From Pleomorphomonas sp. JP5 (GTDB taxonomy: Bacteria; Pseudomonadota; Alphaproteobacteria; Rhizobiales; Pleomorphomonadaceae), in the NCBI RefSeq assembly GCF_023721815.1, contig NZ_JAMDLI010000007.1, forward strand, positions 186,001 through 250,000: a stretch of 64,000 nt of DNA, written 5' to 3'. Both the position numbers and the translations under genes were made by a program. Position 1 is the first letter of the stretch, and each line of letters begins with the position of its first letter. A model generated the notes under the pieces. That model was not told the origin of the DNA, ran no database searches, and saw only the letters and a program-made list of their open reading frames with translations. This document shows, piece by piece, positions 40,908 to 48,109 of the stretch.

Positions 40908-41786
40908 ATGAAGGCGGCGCTTCAAGCCTACCATGCCCGGATGCAGCGGGTGCTGGACCACATAGACCGGCATCTCGACGACGATCTGGACCTCGACACG
41001 CTGAGCGCCGTCGCCGCCTACTCGAAATATCACTTCCACCGGCAGTTCACGGCCACATTCGGCCTCTCGGTTCATCGCTACGTCCAGCTGGCGCGCATGC
41101 GGCGCGCATCCGCCCGGCTGGCCCATGGCGACAACCTGAGCGTCACGGAAGTCGCCATGGACGCCGGCTACGAGGCGCCCGACGCCTTCGCCCGCGCCTT
41201 CCGGCAACGGCTGGGACAGTCGCCGTCGTCCTTCCAGAAATCCCCCGACTGGGAACCGTGGCTTGCGGCCTTCGGGCCACTCGACGACGCAAGGAGCAAG
41301 CTCATGACCACCTTTACGCCCGACGACGTGACCATCCGCGACGTGCCCACCACCAGGGTGGCGATCGTGGAACACCGGGGCGACCCGGCGATGCTCGGCG
41401 CCACCATCCAGCGCTTCATCGCCTGGCGCAAGGCCGCCGGCCTCAGCCCCGCCACCAACCCGACCTTCAACGTCTGGCGCTCCGAACGGCGCCCGGCCGA
41501 CCCCGCCGACTACAGCATCGACCTCTGCGTCGGCACCGACCAGCCGATCGAGGCTCACGGCATGGACGTCAAGGCCGGCGAGATTCCGGGCGGCCGCTGC
41601 GCCGTGTTGCGCGTCGTCGGCGCCACCCACAACCTCGAACCCGCCGCGCTGTTCCTCTATCGCGACTGGTTGCCGCAGAGCGGCGAGGAAGCCCGCGACT
41701 TCCCGCTCTACTGCCGGCGGTTGGGCCTGTTCCCCGAGGTTCCGGAACACAAGATGGTGGCCGAACTGTTCCTGCCGTTGAAATGA
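40908..41786 (+). CDS. AraC-family regulator with GyrI-like effector domain
   Basis: A 292-residue two-domain regulator. The N-terminal 110 residues contain two HTHs of the AraC type (LSAVAAYSKYHFHRQFTATF, then VTEVAMDAGYEAPDAFARAF). The C-terminal half is a GyrI/AraE-like ligand-binding domain (VTIRDVPTTRVAIVEHRGD, later YSIDLCVGTDQPIEAHG), as in Rob, SbmC and BmrR relatives that bind amphiphilic drugs. It follows the LysR gene by 26 bp on the same strand. No obvious target gene is adjacent. Confidence 0.85.
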   Translation: MKAALQAYHARMQRVLDHIDRHLDDDLDLDTLSAVAAYSKYHFHRQFTATFGLSVHRYVQLARMRRASARLAHGDNLSVTEVAMDAGYEAPDAFARAFRQRLGQSPSSFQKSPDWEPWLAAFGPLDDARSKLMTTFTPDDVTIRDVPTTRVAIVEHRGDPAMLGATIQRFIAWRKAAGLSPATNPTFNVWRSERRPADPADYSIDLCVGTDQPIEAHGMDVKAGEIPGGRCAVLRVVGATHNLEPAALFLYRDWLPQSGEEARDFPLYCRRLGLFPEVPEHKMVAELFLPLK

Positions 41787-41805
41787 TTCAAGGTATGCAA
41801 AAAGG

Positions 41806-41827
41806 AACCATACCGTACGGTACGGTT
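41806..41827. promoter_or_regulatory. 22-bp palindrome upstream of the MotB-like gene
   Basis: AACCATACCGTACGGTACGG plus TT forms a dyad with a perfect ten-base core ACCGTACGGT and a single mismatched outer pair. It looks like a TetR-type operator, about 90 bp upstream of the MotB-like ATG and 20 bp after the AraC-type stop. Confidence 0.55.
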
Positions 41828-41914
41828 TATTAATGGACCAAGTTTAGCTTCTCTCCAAAAGCACTGCCCGGAGGCGCCTCCGGGACGGCGCATCGGCTGA
41901 GGAGTAGGTGGCCA

Positions 41915-42799
41915 ATGGCCCAGAAGAAGCGTGGCGGCGGCGGCGAAGGAGGCGGCCATGGCGGAGCGCCATGGGTCATCACCTTCGCCGACCTGATGAG
42001 CCTGCTCATGGCGCTGTTCGTGATGATCGTGTCCTTCTCCAGCCAGGACGAACAGAAGCTCAACGAGGCGGCAGGCTCGATGCGCGACGCCTTCGGCTAT
42101 CAATCGGTGCAGCGCCCCGCCGGCATGATCGAGCAGAACGGCCTGCCGGAGCGCAAGTACCTGCGCAACGTTCAGCCCATGTCGCTGTCGGATGCGGTTG
42201 AGTTCGCCAACGACTTCAACGATCAGTATGAGAAGCAGGGACCGGAGGTGAACACCAACCGGTTCGAGAAGGCCGCCGAGAGCAAGCCGCGCGAATATCT
42301 CACCGCTTCGGAGTCGCTGCGGCAGGCGCTGCAGGACCTGCCCGACTACGCAGAGCTTTCCAAGCAGATCATCCTCAAGGTCGCCGACGATGGCCTGCAT
42401 ATCTCCATCATCGATCAGGACGGCCGGCCGATGTTCGCCTCGCAATCGCGCGAGCCGACCGAGCGGCTGAAGATCGTCCTGTCGCGCATCGCGCCGGTCA
42501 TCCAGCAGATGCCGGGCCGGCTCAGGATCGTCGGGCACACCGAATCCGTCGGCCACATGGCGACCGCCGGCGGCGGCGCCTGGCAGCTCTCGGCCGACCG
42601 GGCGATCTCGGCCGCCGGCATCCTTGGCAGCTTCGGCCTCGGGCCGGGCAGCCTCGCCGAGGTCACCGGCGTCGCCGACAAGGACCCCATGTTCCCCGAC
42701 GACCCCTTCCTCTCAGGCAATCGCCGCATCGAGCTGATCATGCTGAAGGAAGCCGCGCCCATGCCGAGCACCGACGCGTTCGAGGTCGGCAGACCCTGA
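41915..42799 (+). CDS. MotB-like OmpA-domain inner-membrane protein
   Basis: A 294-residue protein with the MotB layout: a Gly/Lys-rich N-terminus, one transmembrane helix with the proton-carrying Asp (WVITFADLMSLLMALFVMIV, residues about 20-39), a periplasmic linker and an OmpA-type peptidoglycan-binding domain (IVGHTESVG, LSADRAISAAGIL, SGNRRIELIML). GAGGAG precedes the ATG at 41915. No MotA-like partner or other flagellar gene is near, so it may be a stator protein for another system or a general wall-anchored energiser. Confidence 0.75.
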   Translation: MAQKKRGGGGEGGGHGGAPWVITFADLMSLLMALFVMIVSFSSQDEQKLNEAAGSMRDAFGYQSVQRPAGMIEQNGLPERKYLRNVQPMSLSDAVEFANDFNDQYEKQGPEVNTNRFEKAAESKPREYLTASESLRQALQDLPDYAELSKQIILKVADDGLHISIIDQDGRPMFASQSREPTERLKIVLSRIAPVIQQMPGRLRIVGHTESVGHMATAGGGAWQLSADRAISAAGILGSFGLGPGSLAEVTGVADKDPMFPDDPFLSGNRRIELIMLKEAAPMPSTDAFEVGRP

Positions 42800-42876
42800 C
42801 CGGGGCCGACGATGGCGGAGAAGCACGGACGATGCTCGCTGCACCGGGGCCGGCTCCCACGCTTGCCGGGGTTGCC

Positions 42877-43440
42877 CTAGCCGAGGTCGTCCTCGCGCGT
42901 CAGGTTCAGCACCATCCAGCGCACCACCTCCCGCGACACGGTGTCGGGCTGGGCGGTGTTGTGGATGGTCGCGCCCTCGATGATGGTGTCGAGCGCATCG
43001 GCGGTGCGGCGGCTGAAATGGCGTTCGAGCGCTCGCCGACTGCGCGCCATCCAGTCGATGAACACCGCCCGTATCGCCTCGTTGCGCATCGAATAGGCGT
43101 AGAGCTCGTAGCTCAGCCGCATGGTTCGCTCCGTGGCCCAGACGTTGCCGCAGATCAGCTCGACCACCGCTTCCCTCGCCTCGTCCCTGGTCTTGGCGGC
43201 GTCGAGCAACTCGACGAACTTGGCCGACACGGTCTCGGCGAGCAGGCTGAAGGCGGCGACGAACACCTCGTCCAGCCCGTTGAAGTGATAGGACATCGAA
43301 CCGAGCGGCACGTCCGCCGCCTCGGCGATCCGGCGGTGGGTGGCGCCGGCGATGCCGTGAACCTCGATCACGTCGAGCGCAGCCTCGACGATCCGGTTCC
43401 GGCGATCGGGATCATATCTCCGCCGTGACGGTTGTTTCAT
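42877..43440 (-). CDS. TetR/AcrR-family regulator (YbjK/RcdA-like)
   Basis: A 187-residue TetR protein. The HTH region VHGIAGATHRRIAEAADVPL and GSMSYHFNGLDEVF closely resembles E. coli YbjK (RcdA), whose gene neighbours ybjJ. Here too it is divergent from a YbjJ-like MFS gene, across about 100 bp. The helical C-terminal domain is normal in length. ATG 43440 is preferred over longer frames. It probably represses the MFS gene and itself via the inverted repeat in the spacer. Confidence 0.8.
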   Translation of the reverse strand: MKQPSRRRYDPDRRNRIVEAALDVIEVHGIAGATHRRIAEAADVPLGSMSYHFNGLDEVFVAAFSLLAETVSAKFVELLDAAKTRDEAREAVVELICGNVWATERTMRLSYELYAYSMRNEAIRAVFIDWMARSRRALERHFSRRTADALDTIIEGATIHNTAQPDTVSREVVRWMVLNLTREDDLG

Positions 43441-43455
43441 GGCCGTTCCCAGCTC

Positions 43456-43498
43456 GATGTTTACAGTCCCTAAGGCGATATGTAAGAATGTACACATC
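43456..43498. promoter_or_regulatory. Inverted repeat in the TetR-MFS spacer
   Basis: GATGTTTACA (43456-43465) and TGTACACATC (43489-43498) are inverted arms with one mismatch, 23 bp apart, between the divergent TetR and MFS genes. This is a plausible shared operator. Confidence 0.45.
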
Positions 43499-43539
43499 GT
43501 CTCCCCCCGATGGGGGCCCTCACCTCCCAGGACACTAAG

Positions 43540-44736
43540 ATGGCTTCCCAGGTTGGGCAACGCCGGCTGGCTCTCTTCGTCTTTTTCTTCCTGACCGGCC
43601 TGGCGCTGTCTTCGTGGGTCACGCGAACCCCGGCCATCCGCGACGGCCTCGGCGCCTCGATAGCCGAGATGGGGCTGATCATCTTCGGCCTGTCGCTGGG
43701 CTCGATGGTCGGCATTCTCCTGGCCGGTAGCGCCGTCAGCCGTTTCGGCACCAGGACCATGGGCTTGATCGGCATGATGCTGATCTCGTCGTCGCTGTTT
43801 TTCGTCGCCATCGGCGTCCTGTCCTCGCTGGCCGCGCTCGTCTCCTTCGGCCTGTTCGTGTTCGGCATCGGCGGCGGCCTGTCGGAGATTGCCATCAACA
43901 TGGAGGGCGCCGATGTCGAAGCCGTCATGCGGCAACCGGTCCTCCACGCCCTGCATGGCTGCTTCAGCCTCGGCACCGTCGTCGGCGCCTCCATCGGCAT
44001 CGTCATGACGGCGATCGACTTTCCCGTTGCCTGGCACATGGCCCTGGTGTCGCTGATCTGCTTCCCGCCGGTGTTCTACTTCATCACCAAGCTGTCGCCC
44101 GATCTCGGCCGCCATGCCCCGTCGACCGGCGCGCAGGGCGAGGGAAAGACGGCCGGCGCCGCGCTCTACCGCGACAAGACGCTGCTGTTCATCGGCCTGA
44201 TCGTGCTCGGCATGGCCTTCGCCGAAGGCGCCGCCAGCGACTGGTTGCCGCTCTTGATGGTCGACGAGCACGGCCTCGATCCGGCCCAGGGCACGCTGGT
44301 CTACCTCGGCTTCGCGCTGGCCATGACGGCCGGCCGGTTCGGCGGCGGCATGCCCCTGCGCAAGTGGGGCCGCAAGGCGGTGATGCGCGGCAGCGCCATC
44401 GCCGGCGCCATCGGCCTTGCCCTGGTGATCTTCGTCGACAACGCGTGGGTGGCCGGCCTTGCCGTGGTTCTCTGGGGCATCGGTGCCTCGCTCGGCTTCC
44501 CCGTCGCCCTGTCGGCGGCTGGCGATTCCGGCGAGAACTCCGACGCCCGCGTCAAGATCGTCGCCATCGTCGGCTACGTGGCCTTCCTCGTAGGCCCGCC
44601 GATGCTGGGCTTTCTGGGCGACACCCTCGGCCTGCGGAGCGCCATGCTGGTGGTGCTCGGCTTCGTCCTCCTCGCCGCCGTGCTGTCGTCGGCGCTCGAC
44701 GGCCAGAAGCGCCCGGCCGTCACCACCACGCCCTGA
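43540..44736 (+). CDS. MFS transporter (YbjJ-like)
   Basis: A 398-residue major-facilitator protein with about twelve transmembrane helices. The N-terminal stretch SSWVTRTPAIRDGLGASIAE followed by GLSLGSMVG matches the YbjJ type, and RKWGRKAVMRGSAIAGA is the cytoplasmic loop between halves. GMAFAEGAASDWLPLLMV near residue 225 is also typical. A start at 43510 would add ten residues. Substrate is unknown. It is paired with the divergent TetR gene and is followed by a terminator. Confidence 0.8.
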   Translation: MASQVGQRRLALFVFFFLTGLALSSWVTRTPAIRDGLGASIAEMGLIIFGLSLGSMVGILLAGSAVSRFGTRTMGLIGMMLISSSLFFVAIGVLSSLAALVSFGLFVFGIGGGLSEIAINMEGADVEAVMRQPVLHALHGCFSLGTVVGASIGIVMTAIDFPVAWHMALVSLICFPPVFYFITKLSPDLGRHAPSTGAQGEGKTAGAALYRDKTLLFIGLIVLGMAFAEGAASDWLPLLMVDEHGLDPAQGTLVYLGFALAMTAGRFGGGMPLRKWGRKAVMRGSAIAGAIGLALVIFVDNAWVAGLAVVLWGIGASLGFPVALSAAGDSGENSDARVKIVAIVGYVAFLVGPPMLGFLGDTLGLRSAMLVVLGFVLLAAVLSSALDGQKRPAVTTTP

Positions 44737-44744
44737 ATACGAAA

Positions 44745-44768
44745 ACGGCGGGCCTTTCGACCCGCCGT
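44745..44768. terminator. Terminator between MFS and rpoD genes
   Basis: ACGGCGGG (44745-44752) pairs with CCCGCCGT (44761-44768). On the minus strand the stem is followed by TTTTC, so it is a good terminator for rpoD. It may also act for the MFS gene. Confidence 0.8.
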
Positions 44769-44795
44769 CTCAATGTCTTTCGCCTGCCGGCTGCC

Positions 44796-46832
44796 TCAGT
44801 TGTCGAGGAAGCTTCTGAGCTTGCGGCTGCGGCTCGGGTGCTTGAGCTTGCGCAGCGCCTTGGCTTCGATCTGGCGGATACGTTCGCGCGTCACCGAGAA
44901 CTGCTGGCCGACTTCTTCCAGCGTATGGTCGGTGTTCATGCCGATGCCGAAGCGCATGCGCAAGACGCGCTCTTCGCGCGGCGTCAGCGAGGCGAGCACG
45001 CGCGTGGTGGTCTCGCGCAGGTTCGACTGGATGGCCGCGTCGATCGGCAGGATGGCGTTCTTGTCCTCGATGAAGTCGCCGAGGTGGCTGTCTTCCTCGT
45101 CGCCGATCGGCGTTTCGAGCGAGATCGGCTCCTTGGCGATCTTCAGGACCTTGCGCACCTTTTCGAGCGGCATCGCCAGCTTCTCGGCCAGCTCTTCCGG
45201 CGTCGGCTCGCGGCCGATCTCGTGCAGCATCTGGCGCGAGGTGCGGACGATCTTGTTGATCGTCTCGATCATGTGCACCGGAATGCGGATGGTGCGGGCC
45301 TGGTCGGCGATCGAGCGGGTGATCGCCTGCCGGATCCACCATGTAGCGTACGTGGAAAACTTATAACCCCGCCGGTACTCGAACTTGTCGACCGCCTTCA
45401 TCAGGCCGATGTTGCCTTCCTGGATCAGGTCGAGGAACTGCAGGCCACGGTTGGTGTATTTCTTGGCAATGGAAATGACGAGGCGCAGGTTGGCCTCCAC
45501 CATTTCCTTCTTGGCGATGCGTGCTTCCTTCTCGCCCTTCTGGACGAGATGGACGATGCGGCGGAACTCGCCGGGCTCGAGGCCGGTCTCCGACGACAGC
45601 GTCTGGATGGTCTGGCGCAGCTCGCGGATGTCTTCCTTCTCGCGGGCGACGAATTCCTTCCAACCCTTGGAGGACAGCGAGGCGACGCGGCGGATCCAGT
45701 TGGGATCGAGCTCGGAGGCCTGGTACTGGCGCAGGAAGTCCTCGCGTCCAACGCCATAGCTTTCGGCGAGGCGGAGGAGCTTGCCCTCGTAGCCCATCAG
45801 CTTCTTGTTGATGTCGTAGAGCTGCTCGACCAGCGCCTCGATGCGGGCCGCGTTGAGGGAGAGCGACTTGACGTCTTCCTGGATCTCTTCCTCGAGCTTC
45901 TTGTAGCGGCGCTCCTGCGACGGGCTGAGCGTGGTGTTCTTGAGCCGGTTCTCGACGTGCTGCTCCTGCAGCCGGCGCAGCTTCTTGAAGTTCTCGGCGA
46001 TGCGGTCGAAGGTTTCGAGCACCTTCGGCTTCAGCTCGGCTTCCATGGCCGACAGCGACACGTTGTTTTCCATGTCGTCTTCGTCGGACATCTCGCCTTC
46101 GGGCAGATCGCCCTCGGGCCGTTCCTCGCCATCCTCGCCACGCGGGCGGGCCGGTTGCTCGCCGCCCTCAGCGGCGCCCTCGGCGCCCTCTTCGCCACCT
46201 TCCTCGCCGCCCTCGAAGGGCAGCGCGCCGGCCTTGCCGTCCGGTCCGGCATAGGTGGCTTCAAGGTCGATGATGTCGCGCAGGAGGATCTTGCCCTCGT
46301 TGAGCTCGTCGCGCCAGAAGATGATGGCCTGGAAGGTCAGCGGGCTCTCGCAGAGACCGGCGATCATCGCCTCGCGGCCGGCCTCGATGCGCTTGGCGAT
46401 GGCGATTTCGCCCTCGCGCGACAGAAGCTCCACCGAACCCATCTCGCGCAGATACATGCGCACCGGGTCGTCGGTGCGGTCGGTCGGCTCGCGCGTCGTC
46501 GTGGTCTTGGCGACGGCGGTGCCGGTGGCCTCGCCCACTTCGCCCTCTTCCTCGCTGGCGGCTTCCTCGGCCGGAGACTCCTCGGCCTCCTCGGAATCGA
46601 CGACGTTGATGCCCATGTCCGAGAGCATCGCGTAGATGTCTTCGATCTGGTCGGACGAGTTCTGGTCCGACGGCAGCACTTCGTTCAGTTCGTCATAGGT
46701 CACATAGCCGCGCTTCTTGGCGAGCTTGATCATCCGCTTGACGGCGGCATCGCTGAGGTCGAGAAGCGGTCCGTCCGGACCTTCGTTTCCGGTTTCCTGG
46801 ACTTCGTCGTTTTCGGTGGCCTTGGTTGCCAT
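44796..46832 (-). CDS. rpoD: Primary RNA polymerase sigma factor (sigma-70)
   Basis: A 678-residue housekeeping sigma factor. Region 1.1 is near the N-terminus ([20 protein letters not shown]). An acidic low-complexity insert ([17 protein letters not shown], about residues 210-250) lies in the non-conserved region. Region 2 is around residues 440-520 ([20 protein letters not shown]), region 3 follows ([17 protein letters not shown]), and region 4 with its HTH is at the end ([20 protein letters not shown]). ATG 46832 has GGAG ten bases upstream; 46838 and 46889 are less likely. It lies downstream of dnaG on the same strand. Confidence 0.95.
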   Translation of the reverse strand: MATKATENDEVQETGNEGPDGPLLDLSDAAVKRMIKLAKKRGYVTYDELNEVLPSDQNSSDQIEDIYAMLSDMGINVVDSEEAEESPAEEAASEEEGEVGEATGTAVAKTTTTREPTDRTDDPVRMYLREMGSVELLSREGEIAIAKRIEAGREAMIAGLCESPLTFQAIIFWRDELNEGKILLRDIIDLEATYAGPDGKAGALPFEGGEEGGEEGAEGAAEGGEQPARPRGEDGEERPEGDLPEGEMSDEDDMENNVSLSAMEAELKPKVLETFDRIAENFKKLRRLQEQHVENRLKNTTLSPSQERRYKKLEEEIQEDVKSLSLNAARIEALVEQLYDINKKLMGYEGKLLRLAESYGVGREDFLRQYQASELDPNWIRRVASLSSKGWKEFVAREKEDIRELRQTIQTLSSETGLEPGEFRRIVHLVQKGEKEARIAKKEMVEANLRLVISIAKKYTNRGLQFLDLIQEGNIGLMKAVDKFEYRRGYKFSTYATWWIRQAITRSIADQARTIRIPVHMIETINKIVRTSRQMLHEIGREPTPEELAEKLAMPLEKVRKVLKIAKEPISLETPIGDEEDSHLGDFIEDKNAILPIDAAIQSNLRETTTRVLASLTPREERVLRMRFGIGMNTDHTLEEVGQQFSVTRERIRQIEAKALRKLKHPSRSRKLRSFLDN

Positions 46833-47054
46833 AGTCATCTCCGCCGTCCGCCGGGGCGCCGTCACGCCACGCGTCTGCTTCCCGCTCAACTCGCCACGAG
46901 GCCAAAAGGTCCCGTCGCATCGTGTGCGCTACCAATAGGGGCGAGGCCTTAAGCCCAACTTAACCCTGGCGTTCTGGGGGAACGCGCGGGTTCGGTGTGG
47001 CCATAGACGAACAGGCGGGCCGTTGCCGACCCGCCGAAAAACCCCGGAAAGGTG

Positions 47055-47082
47055 TATTTAGCGGCGCAAACGGATTCCGCAA
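47055..47082 (-). promoter_or_regulatory. Probable rpoD promoter
   Basis: Reading leftward, TTGCGG (complement of 47077-47082) and TAAATA (complement of 47055-47060) are separated by 16 bp. This predicts an rpoD leader of about 215 bases. The 423-bp gap 46833-47255 also carries the GANTC cluster; no open frame is convincing there. Confidence 0.5.
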
Positions 47083-47173
47083 GGGTGATTCGAAAGAGAA
47101 TCTTTGATTCGGCGATGATTCGCGTGTCGCAGAGGTGATTCGGTGGCGGGGCGCCATGCCAAGTGGGCGAGTC
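47073..47173. other. Cluster of seven GANTC sites
   Basis: GANTC, the CcrM methylation target of Alphaproteobacteria, occurs at 47073, 47087, 47098, 47106, 47117, 47137 and 47169, seven times in 101 bp. At this GC content roughly one per 300 bp would be expected by chance. The sites overlap and lie upstream of the probable rpoD promoter. Confidence 0.8.
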
Positions 47174-47255
47174 ATCACCCTTGAACGGCGGTACCGGCAT
47201 GTCAGGATTTAGCTGCGTCGCATGGTAGAAGGATGAGCAGAAGAGGATCAATCCC

Positions 47256-47549
47256 ATGCGCAGGACCAAATCCCTCAGTATCACCCTGCCGCACGACATG
47301 GCCGAGATGGTCCGCGCCAAGGTCAGCTCCGGCGAATACGCCACGGAAAGCGAAGTCATTCGCGATGGGCTGCGCTTCCTCGCCGCCAGGGATGCCGCCT
47401 TGGAAAGATGGCTGCGCGAGGAAGTGGTGGCAACGTATGATGTAATGAAGGCCGGCCCCGAGGGAACGACGGAAAGCGCCGCCGAGACGTGGCGCCAGCT
47501 TCAGGCGCACATGGACTCCAAGAGCACCAAAGCCACCGCTATGAAATAG
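47256..47549 (+). CDS. ParD/CopG-type antitoxin, apparently orphan
   Basis: A 97-residue ribbon-helix-helix protein. RTKSLSITLPHDMAEMVRAK at residues about 3-22 is the DNA-binding strand and first helix, and YATESEVIRDGLRFLAARDA the second helix, as in ParD. The C-terminal tail would wrap a ParE toxin. No ParE frame follows; the DNA after the stop is repeat sequence. It is either a lone regulator or the survivor of a broken pair. Confidence 0.75.
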   Translation: MRRTKSLSITLPHDMAEMVRAKVSSGEYATESEVIRDGLRFLAARDAALERWLREEVVATYDVMKAGPEGTTESAAETWRQLQAHMDSKSTKATAMK

Positions 47550-47585
47550 TTGCGCTGACGCCCTATATCCGCCCCGTACCCTTTT

Positions 47586-47784
47586 CTGCCTGAGGTCCTC
47601 GCTTTCGCAAGGATGACAGCACTATATATATGGAGGACAATCGGTTAGGTGGAGGACACCTTTGATCGCGCTGTCATCCGCAACGCTTGCCTCTCTTGCG
47701 ACATCAACCTGTATGGCGCGCACTCCAGCTATCTGCCCCTTTCTATCAAGTTGTCATCCTTGCGAAAGCGAGGACCTCAGGCAG
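47586..47784. mobile_element. MITE-like element with 33-bp perfect inverted ends
   Basis: CTGCCTGAGGTCCTCGCTTT begins the left arm (47586-47618), and the right arm at 47752-47784 is its exact reverse complement over 33 bp. The 133-bp interior has lower GC and no open frame of note. There is no transposase, so this is a non-autonomous element or a large hairpin. Confidence 0.75.
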
Positions 47785-47833
47785 GATAGAGCGATCGGCC
47801 GATATAGATCGCCAAAATCAAAGGGCGCCATCG

Positions 47834-48109
47834 CCGAAATTCGCTGGGGCGCGGCAGATGGCGACGAGTTCGAGAACCGGAGCGGAGCGAACTTAGAGCA
47901 TCATCCGACCGGAGTGAAACGAGGATCGATAAGATGATGCTTCAGAAACAAAGGCTTAGAGCGCCGATCTGATTCAGTCAGATCGAACAGCGCTCTAAGG
48001 TTCGTGAGCACCGGAAGCGCAGAGCTCTAAGCCAGGGCATTCGCCCGAAAAGTTGCAGACTTTTCGGATCAGACGAAAGCCAGTGATGCCCGCCCCAGTA
48101 CAGTTTCGG
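47834..48109. repeat. Terminal-inverted-repeat element, copy 2, with nested insertion
   Basis: This shares long near-identical blocks with 2341-2536: GAGAACCGGAGCGGAGCG, GTGAGCACCGGAAGCGCAGA and CGAAAAGTTGCAGACTTTTC, and inverted ends CTGGGGC/GCCCCAG. The inner hairpin CCGAAAAGT/ACTTTTCGG is retained, and its outer stem keeps pairing (GGCATTCG with CGAAAGCC, one mismatch). A 106-bp palindromic element interrupts it at 47893-47998. It ends one base before the dnaG stop codon. Confidence 0.75.
47893..47998. repeat. TTAGAGC-bordered palindromic element
   Basis: The element runs from TTAGAGC (47893-47899) to GCTCTAA (47992-47998). It contains two stems: GCATCAT with ATGATGC, and GATCTGA with TCAGATC inside AGAGCGC/GCGCTCT. 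It interrupts the larger repeat, since copy 1 at 2410 has only a few bases at the corresponding place. Borders of this style are common in Rhizobiales palindromic repeats. Confidence 0.7.
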
